From assembly GCA_011947345.1 (NCBI GenBank), contig JAAVTG010000281.1, forward strand, positions 1 to 37,455: a DNA stretch of 37,455 nt, written 5' to 3'. Of the stretch, positions 1-12,188 are shown piece by piece (the stretch's first letter is position 1; each line of letters opens with the position of its first letter). The DNA is from Phytophthora quininea. Its lineage: Eukaryota; Oomycota; Peronosporomycetes; Peronosporales; Peronosporaceae. The notes beneath the pieces are model-generated. The model was not told the origin of the DNA and did no database searches. It saw nothing but the letters and a program-made list of their open reading frames with translations. A program made the translations under genes and the position numbers.

Positions 1-150
1 CCGGGTCATGTGGCAGGTCAGTCGCCATCCAGCGACCGCGTAGACCTCTGCCAGCGCACTGATAGTCGTGGCCAAGCACCGCTACGGGTCTAAAGACCAC
101 TGTTTGGCCATTTGGTCAGCCACGGACCGCGTGGACCAGCATAGACCTCC

Positions 151-265
151 GTAGACGGCCATCTTAGGATGAGAACACCGTATCCCGTTCGCTCTGCGAA
201 GTTAAGCATCCTCAAGCTCGGGTAGTACTCAGGTGGGTGACCACTGGGAAGTCCGTGCTGTCTAC
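151..265 (+). rRNA. 5S rRNA unit 1 (115 bp, variant)
   Basis: Starts at the gtagac that pairs with the terminal gtctac. It lacks three G residues found in the consensus (in actgggg and ccgggtg), all in the 3' quarter that forms helices IV/V. This may be a decayed copy or G-run miscalls. Three ccgagt hexamers follow. Confidence 0.85.
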
Positions 266-695
266 CTTTGCCGCAACGCTAACTCGATCTTTGCCGGCGT
301 CCGAGTCCGAGTCCGAGTTGCCGCCTTCGCAAGCAGCCAGCTTCACATGGCCACACCTTCACATAGTCACAGCCACAGCTCGCGCGCTGGTTTGGTTGGG
401 CTGCCGCCGACGCGCGCTGCACTCGTCTGGACGCGTAGATGCGTTTTGCGCCGAGAAACGTCAAATCGGACACGTACAGCCTTCAGGACGGGCGCCTGAA
501 GTTGGCGCTTCGAAGCCCGCGCGGAGCAGGTCGGTCGGGCTGGACCGGGTCATGTGGCAGGTCAGTGGCCATCCAGCGACCGCGTAGACCTCTGCCAGCG
601 CACTGATAGTCGTGGCCAAGCACCGCTACGGGTCTAAAGACCACTGTTTGGCCATTTGGTCAGCCACGGGACCGCGTGGACCAGCATAGACCTCC

Positions 696-813
696 GTAGA
701 CGGCCATCTTAGGATGAGAACACCGTATCCCGTTCGCTCTGCGAAGTTAAGCATCCTCAAGCTCGGGTAGTACTCAGGTGGGTGACCACTGGGGAAGTCC
801 GGGTGCTGTCTAC
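696..813 (+). rRNA. 5S rRNA unit 2
   Basis: Consensus 118-bp gene with intact terminal stem. It is followed directly by a TTTT run, one of only five intact units with four T residues at this spot. Four hexamers follow. Confidence 0.95.
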
Positions 814-1239
814 CTTTTGCCAACGCTAACTCGATCTTTGCCGGCGTCCGAGTCCGAGTCCGAGTCCGAGTTGCCGCCTTCGGCAGCCAGCTTCACATGG
901 CCACACCTTCACATGGCCACAGCTCGCGCGCTGGTTTGGTTGGGCTGCCGCCGACGCGCGCGCTGCACTCGTCTGACGCGTAGATGCGTTTTGCGCCGAG
1001 AAACGTCCAAATCGGACACGTACAGCCTTCAGGACGGGCGCCTGAAGTTGGCGCTTCGAAGCCCGCGCGGAGCAGGTCGGTCGGGCTGGACGGTCATGTG
1101 GCAGGTCAGTGGCCATCCAGCGACCGCGTAGACCTCTGCCAGCGCACTGATAGTCGTGGCCAAGCACCGCTACGGGTCTAAAGACCACTGTTTGGCCATT
1201 TGGTCAGCCACGGGACCGCGTGGACCAGCATAGACCTCC

Positions 1240-1357
1240 GTAGACGGCCATCTTAGGATGAGAACACCGTATCCCGTTCGCTCTGCGAAGTTAAGCATCC
1301 TCAAGCTCGGGTAGTACTCAGGTGGGTGACCACTGGGGAAGTCCGGGTGCTGTCTAC
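1240..1357 (+). rRNA. 5S rRNA unit 3
   Basis: Consensus gene. TTT follows. The hexamer tract has four ccgagt copies plus a terminal tctgag variant. Confidence 0.95.
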
Positions 1358-1792
1358 CTTTGCCAACGCTAACTCGATCTTTGCCGGCGTCCGAGTCCGA
1401 GTCCGAGTCCGAGTCTGAGTTGCCGCCTTCGCCAAGCAGCCAGCTTCACATGGCCACACCTTCACATAGTCACAGATCGCGCGCTGGTTTGGTTGGGCTG
1501 CCGCCGACGCGCGCTGCACTCGCCTGACGCGTAGATGCGTTTTGCGCCGAGAAACGTCCAAATCGGACACGTACAGCCTTCAGGACGGGCGCCTGAAGTT
1601 GGCGCTTCGAAGCCCGCGCGGAGCAGGTCGGTCGGGCTGGACCGGGTCATGTGGCAGGTCAGTGGCCATCCAGCGACCGCGTAGACCTCTGCCAGCGCAC
1701 TGATAGTCGTGGCCAAGCACCGCTACGGGTCTAAAGACCACTGTTTGGCCATTTGGTCAGCCACGGGACCGCGTGGACCAGCATAGACCTCC

Positions 1793-1907
1793 GTAGACGG
1801 CCATCTTAGGATGAGAACACCGTATCCCGTTCGCTCTGCGAAGTTAAGCATCCTCAAGCTCGGGTAGTACTCAGGTGGGTGACCACTGGGGAAGTCCGGG
1901 TGCTGTC
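1793..1907 (+). rRNA. 5S rRNA unit 4 (3' end damaged)
   Basis: The 3' end reads gctgtct followed directly by TTTT. The acc that completes the terminal stem is missing, so pairing with the 5' gtagac is partly lost. It is probably a 5S pseudogene unless it is a sequence error. Confidence 0.8.
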
Positions 1908-2339
1908 TTTTGCCAACGCTAACTCGATCTTTGCCGGCGTCCGAGTCCGAGTCCGAGTCCGAGTCGAGTTGCCGCCTTCGCCAGCAGCCAGCTTCACATG
2001 GCCACACCTTCACATAGCCACAGCTCGCGCGCTGGTTTGTTGGGCTGCCGCCGACGCGCGCTGCACTCGTCTGACGCGTAGATGCGTTTTGCGCCGAGAA
2101 ACGTCCAAATCGGACACGTACAGCCTTCAGGACGGGCGCCTGAAGTTGGCGCTTCGAAGCCCGCGCGGAGCAGGTCGGTCGGGCTGGACCGGGTCATGTG
2201 GCAGGTCAGTGGCCATCCAGCGACCGCGTAGACCTCTGCCAGCGCACTGATAGTCGTGGCCAAGCACCGCTACGGGTCTAAAGACCACTGTTTGGCCATT
2301 TGGTCAGCCACGGGACCGCGTGGACCAGCATAGACCTCC

Positions 2340-2457
2340 GTAGACGGCCATCTTAGGATGAGAACACCGTATCCCGTTCGCTCTGCGAAGTTAAGCATCC
2401 TCAAGCTCGGGTAGTACTCAGGTGGGTGACCACTGGGGAAGTCCGGGTGCTGTCTAC
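2340..2457 (+). rRNA. 5S rRNA unit 5
   Basis: Consensus gene. TTT follows directly, and a TTTT run lies about 25 bp downstream, just before the hexamer tract. Confidence 0.95.
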
Positions 2458-2888
2458 CTTTGCCAACGCTAACTCGATCTTTTGCCGGCGTCCGAGTCCG
2501 AGTCCGAGTCTGAGTTGCCGCCTTCGCCAAGCAGCCAGCTTCACATGGCCACACCTTCACATGGCACAGCTCGCGCGCTGGTTTGGTTGGGCTGCCGCCG
2601 ACGCGCGCGCTGCACTCGCCTGACGCGTAGATGCGTTTTGCGCCGAGAAACGTCCAAATCGGACACGTACAGCCTTCAGGACGGGCGCCTGAAGTTGGCG
2701 CTTCGAAGCCCGCGCGGAGCAGGTCGGTCGGGCTGGACCGGGTCATGTGGCAGGTCAGTCGCCATCCAGCGACCGCGTAGACCTCTGCCAGCGCACTGAT
2801 AGTCGTGGCCAAGCACCGCTACGGGTCTAAAGACCACTGTTTGGCCATTTGGTCAGCCACGGGACCGCGTGGACCAGCATAGACCTCC

Positions 2889-3006
2889 GTAGACGGCCAT
2901 CTTAGGATGAGAACACCGTATCCCGTTCGCTCTGCGAAGTTAAGCATCCTCAAGCTCGGGTAGTACTCAGGTGGGTGACCACTGGGGAAGTCCGGGTGCT
3001 GTCTAC
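2889..3006 (+). rRNA. 5S rRNA unit 6
   Basis: Consensus gene preceded by the cagtcgcc spacer variant. Four hexamers follow and no TTTT lies close to the gene. Confidence 0.95.
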
Positions 3007-3433
3007 CTTTGCCAACGCTAACTCGATCTTTGCCGGCGTCCGAGTCCGAGTCCGAGTCCGAGTTGCCGCCTTCGCCAAGCAGCCAGCTTCACATGGCCAC
3101 ACCTTCACATAGTCACAGCTCGCGCGCTGGTTTGGCTGGGCTGCCGCCGACGCGCGCTGCACTCGTCTGACGCGTAGATGCGTTTTGCGCCGAGAAACGT
3201 CCAAATCGGACACGTACAGCCTTCAGGACGGGCGCCTGAAGTTGGCGCTTCGAAGCCCGCGCGGAGCAGGTCGGTCGGGCTGGACCGGGTCATGGCAGGT
3301 CAGTCGCCATCCAGCGACCGCGTAGACCTCTGCCAGCGCACTGATAGTCGTGGCCAAGCACCGCTACGGGTCTAAAGACCACTGTTTGGCCATTTGGTCA
3401 GCCACGGGACCGCGTGGACCAGCATAGACCTCC

Positions 3434-3551
3434 GTAGACGGCCATCTTAGGATGAGAACACCGTATCCCGTTCGCTCTGCGAAGTTAAGCATCCTCAAGC
3501 TCGGGTAGTACTCAGGTGGGTGACCACTGGGGAAGTCCGGGTGCTGTCTAC
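3434..3551 (+). rRNA. 5S rRNA unit 7
   Basis: Consensus gene. The spacer just before it lacks two bases in the gtcatgtggcag stretch (reads gtcatggcag). Four hexamers follow. Confidence 0.95.
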
Positions 3552-3980
3552 CTTTGCCAACGCTAACTCGATCTTTGCCGGCGTCCGAGTCCGAGTCCGA
3601 GTCCGAGTTGCCGCCTTCGCCAAGCAGCCAGCTTCACATGGCCACACCTTCACATAGTCACAGCTCGCGCGCTGGTTTGGCTGGGCTGCCGCCGACGCGC
3701 GCTGCACTCGTCTGACGCGTAGATGCGTTTTGCGCCGAGAAACGTCCAAATCGGACACGTACAGCCTTCAGGACGGGCGCCTGAAGTTGGCGCTTCGAAG
3801 CCCGCGCGGAGCAGGTCGGTCGGGCTGGACCGGGTCATGTGGCAGGTCAGTCGCCATCCAGCGACCGCGTAGACCTCTGCCAGCGCACTGATAGTCGTGG
3901 CCAAGCACCGCTACGGGTCTAAAGACCACTGTTTGGCCATTTGGTCAGCCACGGGACCGCGTGGACCAGCATAGACCTCC

Positions 3981-4098
3981 GTAGACGGCCATCTTAGGAT
4001 GAGAACACCGTATCCCGTTCGCTCTGCGAAGTTAAGCATCCTCAAGCTCGGGTAGTACTCAGGTGGGTGACCACTGGGGAAGTCCGGGTGCTGTCTAC
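3981..4098 (+). rRNA. 5S rRNA unit 8
   Basis: Consensus gene followed directly by TTTT. Four hexamers follow. Confidence 0.95.
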
Positions 4099-4528
4099 CT
4101 TTTGCCAACGCTAACTCGATCTTTGCCGGCGTCCGAGTCCGAGTCCGAGTCCGAGTTGCCGCCTTCGCCAAGCAGCCAGCTTCACATGGCCACACCTTCA
4201 CATAGCCACAGCTCGCGCGCTGGTTTGGTTGGGCTGCCGCCGACGCGCGCTGCACCTGTCTGACGCGTAGATGCGTTTTGCGCCGAGAAACGTCCAAATC
4301 GGACACGTACAGCCTTCAGGACGGGCGCCTGAAGTTGGCGCTTCGAAGCCCGCGCGGAGCAGGTCGGTCGGGCTGGACCGGGTCATGTGGCAGGTCAGTG
4401 GCCATCCAGCGACCGCGTAGACCTCTGCCAGCGCACTGATAGTCGTGGCCAAGCACCGCTACGGGTCTAAAGACCACTGTTTGGCCATTTGGTCAGCCAC
4501 GGGACCGCGTGGACCAGCATAGACCTCC

Positions 4529-4646
4529 GTAGACGGCCATCTTAGGATGAGAACACCGTATCCCGTTCGCTCTGCGAAGTTAAGCATCCTCAAGCTCGGG
4601 TAGTACTCAGGTGGGTGACCACTGGGGAAGTCCGGGTGCTGTCTAC
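4529..4646 (+). rRNA. 5S rRNA unit 9
   Basis: Consensus gene. The hexamer tract after it ends irregularly (gagtctgttgcc). Confidence 0.95.
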
Positions 4647-5075
4647 CTTTGCCAACGCTAACTCGATCTTTGCCGGCGTCCGAGTCCGAGTCCGAGTCTG
4701 TTGCCGCCTTCGCCAAGCAGCCAGCTTCACATGGCCACACCTTCACATAGCCACAGCTCGCGCGCTGGTTTGGTTGGGCTGCCGCCGACGCGCGCGCTGC
4801 ACTCGTCTGGACGCGTAGATGCGTTTTGCGCCGAGAAACGTCAAATCGGACACGTACAGCCTTCAGGACGGGCGCCTGAAGTTGGCGCTTCGAAGCCCGC
4901 GCGGAGCAGGTCGGTCGGGCTGGACCGGGTCATGTGGCAGGTCAGTCGCCATCCAGCGACCGCGTAGACCTCTGCCAGCGCACTGATAGTCGTGGCCAAG
5001 CACCGCTACGGGTCTAAAGACCACTGTTTGGCCATTTGGTCAGCCACGGGACCGCGTGGACCAGCATAGACCTCC

Positions 5076-5193
5076 GTAGACGGCCATCTTAGGATGAGAA
5101 CACCGTATCCCGTTCGCTCTGCGAAGTTAAGCATCCTCAAGCTCGGGTAGTACTCAGGTGGGTGACCACTGGGGAAGTCCGGGTGCTGTCTAC
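5076..5193 (+). rRNA. 5S rRNA unit 10
   Basis: Consensus gene. The spacer after it is unusual at the hexamer end (gttgagccgccg) and lacks part of the catggccac motif. Confidence 0.95.
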
Positions 5194-5622
5194 CTTTGCC
5201 AACGCTAACTCGATCTTTGCCGGCGTCCGAGTCCGAGTCCGAGTCCGAGTTGAGCCGCCGCTTCGCCAAGCAGCCAGCTTCACATACACCTTCACATAGT
5301 CACAGCTCGCGCGCTGGTTTGGTTGGGCCGCCGACGCGCGCGCTGCACTCGTCTGGACGCGTAGATGCGTTTTGCGCCGAGAAACGTCCAAATCGGACAC
5401 GTACAGCCTTCAGGACGGGCGCCTGAAGTTGGCGCTTCGAAGCCCGCGCGGAGCAGGTCGGTCGGGCTGGACCGGGTCATGTGGCAGGTCAGTGGCCATC
5501 CAGCGACCGCGTAGACCTCTGCCAGCGCACTGATAGTCGTGGCCAAGCACCGCTACGGGTCTAAAGACCACTGTTTGGCCATTTGGTCAGCCACGGGACC
5601 GCGTGGACCAGCATAGACCTCC

Positions 5623-5740
5623 GTAGACGGCCATCTTAGGATGAGAACACCGTATCCCGTTCGCTCTGCGAAGTTAAGCATCCTCAAGCTCGGGTAGTAC
5701 TCAGGTGGGTGACCACTGGGGAAGTCCGGGTGCTGTCTAC
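5623..5740 (+). rRNA. 5S rRNA unit 11
   Basis: Consensus gene followed directly by TTTT. Five ccgagt hexamers follow, the longest pure tract together with unit 22. Confidence 0.95.
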
Positions 5741-6175
5741 CTTTTGCCAACGCTAACTCGATCTTTGCCGGCGTCCGAGTCCGAGTCCGAGTCCGAGTCC
5801 GAGTTGCCGCCTTCGCCAAGCAGCCAGCTTCACATGGCCACACCTTCACATGGCCACAGCTCGCGCGCTGGTTTGGTTGGGCTGCCGCCGACGCGCGCGC
5901 ACTCGTCTGGACGCGTAGATGCGTTTTGCGCCGAGAAACGTCCAAATCGGACACGTACAGCCTTCAGGACGGGCGCCTGAAGTTGGCGCTTCGAAGCCCG
6001 CGCGGAGCAGGTCGGTCGGCTGGACCGGGTCATGTGGCAGGTCAGTGGCCATCCAGCGACCGCGTAGACCTCTGCCAGCGCACTGATAGTCGTGGCCAAG
6101 CACCGCTACGGGTCTAAAGACCACTGTTTGGCCATTTGGTCAGCCACGGGACCGCGTGGACCAGCATAGACCTCC

Positions 6176-6284
6176 GTAGACGGCCATCTTAGGATGAGAA
6201 CACCGTATCCCGTTCGCTCTGCGAAGTTAAGGCTCGGGTAGTACTCAGGTGGGTGACCACTGGGGAAGTCCGGGTGCTGTCTAC
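6176..6284 (+). rRNA. 5S rRNA unit 12 (9-bp internal deletion)
   Basis: Nine bases (catcctcaa) are missing after gcgaagttaag. This removes the end of the A box and part of loop A/helix III. Both the internal promoter and the RNA fold should be damaged, so this is probably a 5S pseudogene inside the array. Confidence 0.85.
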
Positions 6285-6714
6285 CTTTGCCAACGCTAAC
6301 TCGATCTTTTGCCGGCGTCCGAGTCCGAGTCCGAGTCTGAGTTGCCGTCGCCAAGCAGCCAGCTTCACATGGCCACACCTTCACATAGTCACAGATCGCG
6401 CGCTGGTTTGGTTGGGCTGCCGCCGACGCGCGCGCTGCACTCGTCTGGACGCGTAGATGCGTTTTGCGCCGAGAAACGTCCAAATCGGACACGTACAGCC
6501 TTCAGGACGGGCGCCTGAAGTTGGCGCTTCGAAGCCCGCGCGGAGCAGGTCGGTCGGGCTGGACCGGGTCATGTGGCAGGTCAGTGGCCATCCAGCGACC
6601 GCGTAGACCTCTGCCAGCGCACTGATAGTCGTGGCCAAGCACCGCTACGGGTCTAAAGACCACTGTTTGGCCATTTGGTCAGCCACGGGACCGCGTGGAC
6701 CAGCATAGACCTCC

Positions 6715-6832
6715 GTAGACGGCCATCTTAGGATGAGAACACCGTATCCCGTTCGCTCTGCGAAGTTAAGCATCCTCAAGCTCGGGTAGTACTCAGGTGG
6801 GTGACCACTGGGGAAGTCCGGGTGCTGTCTAC
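6715..6832 (+). rRNA. 5S rRNA unit 13
   Basis: Consensus gene. TTT follows directly, with TTTT about 25 bp downstream. Confidence 0.95.
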
Positions 6833-7265
6833 CTTTGCCAACGCTAACTCGATCTTTTGCCGGCGTCCGAGTCCGAGTCCGAGTCCGAGTTGCCGCCTTC
6901 GCCAAGCAGCCAGCTTCACATGGCCACACCTTCACATAGTCACAGATCGCGCGCTGGTTTGGTTGGGCTGCCGCCGACGCGCGCGCTGCACTCGTCTGGA
7001 CGCGTAGATGCGTTTTGCGCCGAGAAACGTCCAAATCGGACACGTACAGCCTTCAGGACGGGCGCCTGAAGTTGGCGCTTCGAAGCCCGCGCGGAGCAGG
7101 TCGGTCGGGCTGGACCGGGTCATGTGGCAGGTCAGTGGCCATCCAGCGACCGCGTAGACCTCTGCCAGCGCACTGATAGTCGTGGCCAAGCACCGCTACG
7201 GGTCTAAAGACCACTGTTTGGCCATTTGGTCAGCCACGGGACCGCGTGGACCAGCATAGACCTCC

Positions 7266-7383
7266 GTAGACGGCCATCTTAGGATGAGAACACCGTATCC
7301 CGTTCGCTCTGCGAAGTTAAGCATCCTCAAGCTCGGGTAGTACTCAGGTGGGTGACCACTGGGGAAGTCCGGGTGCTGTCTAC
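7266..7383 (+). rRNA. 5S rRNA unit 14
   Basis: Consensus gene with the same flanks as unit 13. The spacer before the next gene carries a 2-bp duplication (gtcgtgtggcaag). Confidence 0.95.
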
Positions 7384-7817
7384 CTTTGCCAACGCTAACT
7401 CGATCTTTTGCCGGCGTCCGAGTCCGAGTCCGAGTCCGAGTTGCCGCCTTCGCCAAGCAGCCAGCTTCACATGGCCACACCTTCACATAGTCACAGATCG
7501 CGCGCTGGTTTGGTTGGGCTGCCGCCGACGCGCGCGCTGCACTCGTCTGGACGCGTAGATGCGTTTTGCGCCGAGAAACGTCCAAATCGGACACGTACAG
7601 CCTTCAGGACGGGCGCCTGAAGTTGGCGCTTCGAAGCCCGCGCGGAGCAGGTCGGTCGGGCTGGACCGGGTCATGTGGCAGGTCAGTGGCCATCCAGCGA
7701 CCGCGTAGACCTCTGCCAGCGCACTGATAGTCGTGTGGCAAGCACCGCTACGGGTCTAAAGACCACTGTTTGGCCATTTGGTCAGCCACGGGACCGCGTG
7801 GACCAGCATAGACCTCC

Positions 7818-7933
7818 GTAGACGGCCATCTTAGGATGAGAACACCGTATCCCGTTCGCTCTGCGAAGTTAAGCATCCTCAAGCTCGGGTAGTACTCAGG
7901 TGGGTGACCACTGGGGAAGTCCGTGCTGTCTAC
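7818..7933 (+). rRNA. 5S rRNA unit 15 (116 bp, variant)
   Basis: Two G residues are missing near the 3' end (ccgtgctg in place of ccgggtgctg). The hexamer tract after it is degenerate (gtccgtccgtctgag). Confidence 0.88.
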
Positions 7934-8355
7934 CTTTGCCAACGCTAACTCGATCTTTGCCGGCGTCCGAGTCCGTCCGTCTGAGTTGCCGCCTTCGCCA
8001 AGCAGCCAGCTTCACATGGCCACACCTTCACATAGTCACAGATCGCGCGCTGGTTTGGTTGGGCTGCCGCCGACGCGCGCGCTGCACTCGACGCGTAGAT
8101 GCGTTTTGCGCCGAGAAACGTCCAAATCGGACACGTACAGCCTTCAGGACGGGCGCCTGAAGTTGGCGCTTCGAAGCCCGCGCGGAGCAGGTCGGTCGGG
8201 CTGGACCGGGTCATGTGGCAGGTCAGTGGCCATCCAGCGACCGCGTAGACCTCTGCCAGCGCACTGATAGTCGTGGCAAGCACCGCTACGGGTCTAAAGA
8301 CCACTGTTTGGCCATTTGGTCAGCCACGGGACCGCGTGGACCAGCATAGACCTCC

Positions 8356-8473
8356 GTAGACGGCCATCTTAGGATGAGAACACCGTATCCCGTTCGCTCT
8401 GCGAAGTTAAGCATCCTCAAGCTCGGGTAGTACTCAGGTGGGTGACCACTGGGGAAGTCCGGGTGCTGTCTAC
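8356..8473 (+). rRNA. 5S rRNA unit 16
   Basis: Consensus gene. The following spacer is one of the most diverged: a scrambled hexamer tract, and cttcacaggcc in place of cttcacatggcc. Confidence 0.95.
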
Positions 8474-8897
8474 CTTTGCCAACGCTAACTCGATCTTTGC
8501 CCGGAGTCCGAGTCCGTCCGAGTCCGAGTGTTGCCGCCAAGCAGCCAGCTTCACAGGCCACACCTTCACATGGCCACAGCTCGCGCGCTGGTTTGGTTGG
8601 GCTGCCGCCGACGCGCGCTGCACTCGTCTGGACGCGTAGATGCGTTTTGCGCCGAGAAACGTCCAAATCGGACACGTACAGCCTTCAGGACGGGCGCCTG
8701 AAGTTGGCGCTTCGAAGCCCGCGCGGAGCAGGTCGGTCGGGCTGGACCGGGTCATGTGGCAGGTCAGTGGCCATCCAGCGACCGCGTAGACCTCTGCCAG
8801 CGCACTGATAGTCGTGGCCAAGCACCGCTACGGGTCTAAAGACCACTGTTTGGCCATTTGGTCAGCCACGGGACCGCGTGGACCAGCATAGACCTCC

Positions 8898-9015
8898 GTA
8901 GACGGCCATCTTAGGATGAGAACACCGTATCCCGTTCGCTCTGCGAAGTTAAGCATCCTCAAGCTCGGGTAGTACTCAGGTGGGTGACCACTGGGGAAGT
9001 CCGGGTGCTGTCTAC
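8898..9015 (+). rRNA. 5S rRNA unit 17
   Basis: Consensus gene. Four ccgagt copies plus tctgag follow. The spacer carries the agctcg variant. Confidence 0.95.
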
Positions 9016-9453
9016 CTTTGCCAACGCTAACTCGATCTTTGCCGGCGTCCGAGTCCGAGTCCGAGTCCGAGTCTGAGTTGCCGCCTTCGCCAAGCAGCCA
9101 GCTTCACATGGCCACACCTTCACATAGTCACAGCTCGCGCGCTGGTTTGGTTGGGCTGCCGCCGACGCGCGCGCTGCACTCGTCTGGACGCGTAGATGCG
9201 TTTTGCGCCGAGAAACGTCCAAATCGGACACGTACAGCCTTCAGGACGGGCGCCTGAAGTTGGCGCTTCGAAGCCCGCGCGGAGCAGGTCGGTCGGGCTG
9301 GACCGGGTCATGTGGCAGGTCAGTGGCCATCCAGCGACCGCGTAGACCTCTGCCAGCGCACTGATAGTCGTGGCCAAGCACCGCTACGGGTCTAAAGACC
9401 ACTGTTTGGCCATTTGGTCAGCCACGGGACCGCGTGGACCAGCATAGACCTCC

Positions 9454-9571
9454 GTAGACGGCCATCTTAGGATGAGAACACCGTATCCCGTTCGCTCTGC
9501 GAAGTTAAGCATCCTCAAGCTCGGGTAGTACTCAGGTGGGTGACCACTGGGGAAGTCCGGGTGCTGTCTAC
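9454..9571 (+). rRNA. 5S rRNA unit 18
   Basis: Consensus gene with four hexamers after it. The spacer carries the agatcg variant. Confidence 0.95.
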
Positions 9572-10001
9572 CTTTGCCAACGCTAACTCGATCTTTGCCG
9601 GCGTCCGAGTCCGAGTCCGAGTCCGAGTTGCCGCCTTCGCCAAGCAGCCAGCTTCACATGGCCACACCTTCACATAGTCACAGATCGCGCGCTGGTTTGG
9701 TTGGGCTGCCGCCGACGCGCGCGCTGCACTCGTCTGGACGCGTAGATGCGTTTTGCGCCGAGAAACGTCCAAATCGGACACGTACAGCCTTCAGGACGGG
9801 CGCCTGAAGTTGGCGCTTCGAAGCCCGCGCGGAGCAGGTCGGTCGGGCTGGACCGGGTCATGTGGCAGGTCAGTGGCCATCCAGCGACCGCGTAGACCTC
9901 TGCCAGCGCACTGATAGTCGGCCAAGCACCGCTACGGGTCTAAAGACCACTGTTTGGCCATTTGGTCAGCCACGGGACCGCGTGGACCAGCATAGACCTC
10001 C

Positions 10002-10119
10002 GTAGACGGCCATCTTAGGATGAGAACACCGTATCCCGTTCGCTCTGCGAAGTTAAGCATCCTCAAGCTCGGGTAGTACTCAGGTGGGTGACCACTGGGG
10101 AAGTCCGGGTGCTGTCTAC
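10002..10119 (+). rRNA. 5S rRNA unit 19
   Basis: Consensus gene. The immediate 3' flank has lost four bases of aactcgatc (reads gctaaatcttt). Confidence 0.95.
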
Positions 10120-10542
10120 CTTTGCCAACGCTAAATCTTTGCCGGCGTCCGAGTCCGAGTCCGAGTCCGAGTTGCCGCCTTCGCCAAGCAGCCAGCTTCA
10201 CATGGCCACACCTTCACATAGTCACAGATCGCGCGCTGGTTTGGTTGGGCTGCCGACGCGCGCTGCACTCGTCTGGACGCGTAGATGCGTTTTGCGCCGA
10301 GAAACGTCCAAATCGGACACGTACAGCCTTCAGGACGGGCGCCTGAAGTTGGCGCTTCGAAGCCCGCGCGGAGCAGGTCGGTCGGGCTGGACCGGGTCAT
10401 GTGGCAGGTCAGTGGCCATCCAGCGACCGCGTAGACCTCTGCCAGCGCACTGATAGTCGTGGCCAAGCACCGCTACGGGTCTAAAGACCACTGTTTGGCC
10501 ATTTGGTCAGCCACGGGACCGCGTGGACCAGCATAGACCTCC

Positions 10543-10660
10543 GTAGACGGCCATCTTAGGATGAGAACACCGTATCCCGTTCGCTCTGCGAAGTTAAGCA
10601 TCCTCAAGCTCGGGTAGTACTCAGGTGGGTGACCACTGGGGAAGTCCGGGTGCTGTCTAC
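10543..10660 (+). rRNA. 5S rRNA unit 20
   Basis: Consensus gene. The spacer lacks the gggctg stretch after ggtttggtt. Confidence 0.95.
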
Positions 10661-11086
10661 CTTTGCCAACGCTAACTCGATCTTTGCCGGCGTCCGAGTC
10701 CGAGTCCGAGTCCGAGTTGCCGCCTTCGCCAAGCAGCCAGCTTCACATGGCCACACCTTCACATAGTCACAGATCGCGCGCTGGTTTGGTTGCCGCCGAC
10801 GCGCGCGCTGCACTCGTCTGACGCGTAGATGCGTTTTGCGCCGAGAAACGTCCAAATCGGACACGTACAGCCTTCAGGACGGGCGCCTGAAGTTGGCGCT
10901 TCGAAGCCCGCGCGGAGCAGGTCGGTCGGGCTGGACCGGGTCATGTGGCAGGTCAGTGGCCATCCAGCGACCGCGTAGACCTCTGCCAGCGCACTGATAG
11001 TCGTGGCCAAGCACCGCTACGGGTCTAAAGACCACTGTTTGGCCATTTGGTCAGCCACGGGACCGCGTGGACCAGCATAGACCTCC

Positions 11087-11204
11087 GTAGACGGCCATCT
11101 TAGGATGAGAACACCGTATCCCGTTCGCTCTGCGAAGTTAAGCATCCTCAAGCTCGGGTAGTACTCAGGTGGGTGACCACTGGGGAAGTCCGGGTGCTGT
11201 CTAC
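11087..11204 (+). rRNA. 5S rRNA unit 21
   Basis: Consensus gene. Four ccgagt copies plus tctgag follow. Confidence 0.95.
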
Positions 11205-11642
11205 CTTTGCCAACGCTAACTCGATCTTTGCCGGCGTCCGAGTCCGAGTCCGAGTCCGAGTCTGAGTTGCCGCCTTCGCCAAGCAGCCAGCTTCACATGG
11301 CCACACCTTCACATAGTCACAGATCGCGCGCTGGTTTGGTTGGGCTGCCGCCGACGCGCGCGCTGCACTCGTCTGGACGCGTAGATGCGTTTTGCGCCGA
11401 GAAACGTCCAAATCGGACACGTACAGCCTTCAGGACGGGCGCCTGAAGTTGGCGCTTCGAAGCCCGCGCGGAGCAGGTCGGTCGGGCTGGACCGGGTCAT
11501 GTGGCAGGTCAGTGGCCATCCAGCGACCGCGTAGACCTCTGCCAGCGCACTGATAGTCGTGGCCAAGCACCGCTACGGGTCTAAAGACCACTGTTTGGCC
11601 ATTTGGTCAGCCACGGGACCGCGTGGACCAGCATAGACCTCC

Positions 11643-11760
11643 GTAGACGGCCATCTTAGGATGAGAACACCGTATCCCGTTCGCTCTGCGAAGTTAAGCA
11701 TCCTCAAGCTCGGGTAGTACTCAGGTGGGTGACCACTGGGGAAGTCCGGGTGCTGTCTAC
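11643..11760 (+). rRNA. 5S rRNA unit 22
   Basis: Consensus gene. Five hexamers follow. The spacer hairpin/palindrome region has lost 6 bp (cctgaagcttcgaagc). Confidence 0.95.
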
Positions 11761-12188
11761 CTTTGCCAACGCTAACTCGATCTTTGCCGGCGTCCGAGTC
11801 CGAGTCCGAGTCCGAGTCCGAGTTGCCGCCTTCGCCAAGCAGCCAGCTTCACATGGCCACACCTTCACAGTCACAGCTCGCGCGCTGGTTTGGTTGGGCT
11901 GCCGCCGACGCGCGCGCTGCACTCGTCTGGACGCGTAGATGCGTTTTGCGCCGAGAAACGTCCAAATCGGACACGTACAGCCTTCAGGACGGGCGCCTGA
12001 AGCTTCGAAGCCCGCGCGGAGCAGGTCGGTCGGGCTGGACCGGGTCATGGCAGGTCAGTGGCCATCCAGCGACCGCGTAGACCTCTGCCAGCGCACTGAT
12101 AGTCGTGGCCAAGCACCGCTACGGGTCTAAAGACCACTGTTTGGCCATTTGGTCAGCCACGGGACCGCGTGGACCAGCATAGACCTCC

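Noticed and set aside
297..320. The ccgagt hexamers and the regular array spacing as a CRISPR-like structure
   Set aside because: Units are about 550 bp with near-identical spacers containing 5S genes; there are no unique spacers and the DNA is eukaryotic.
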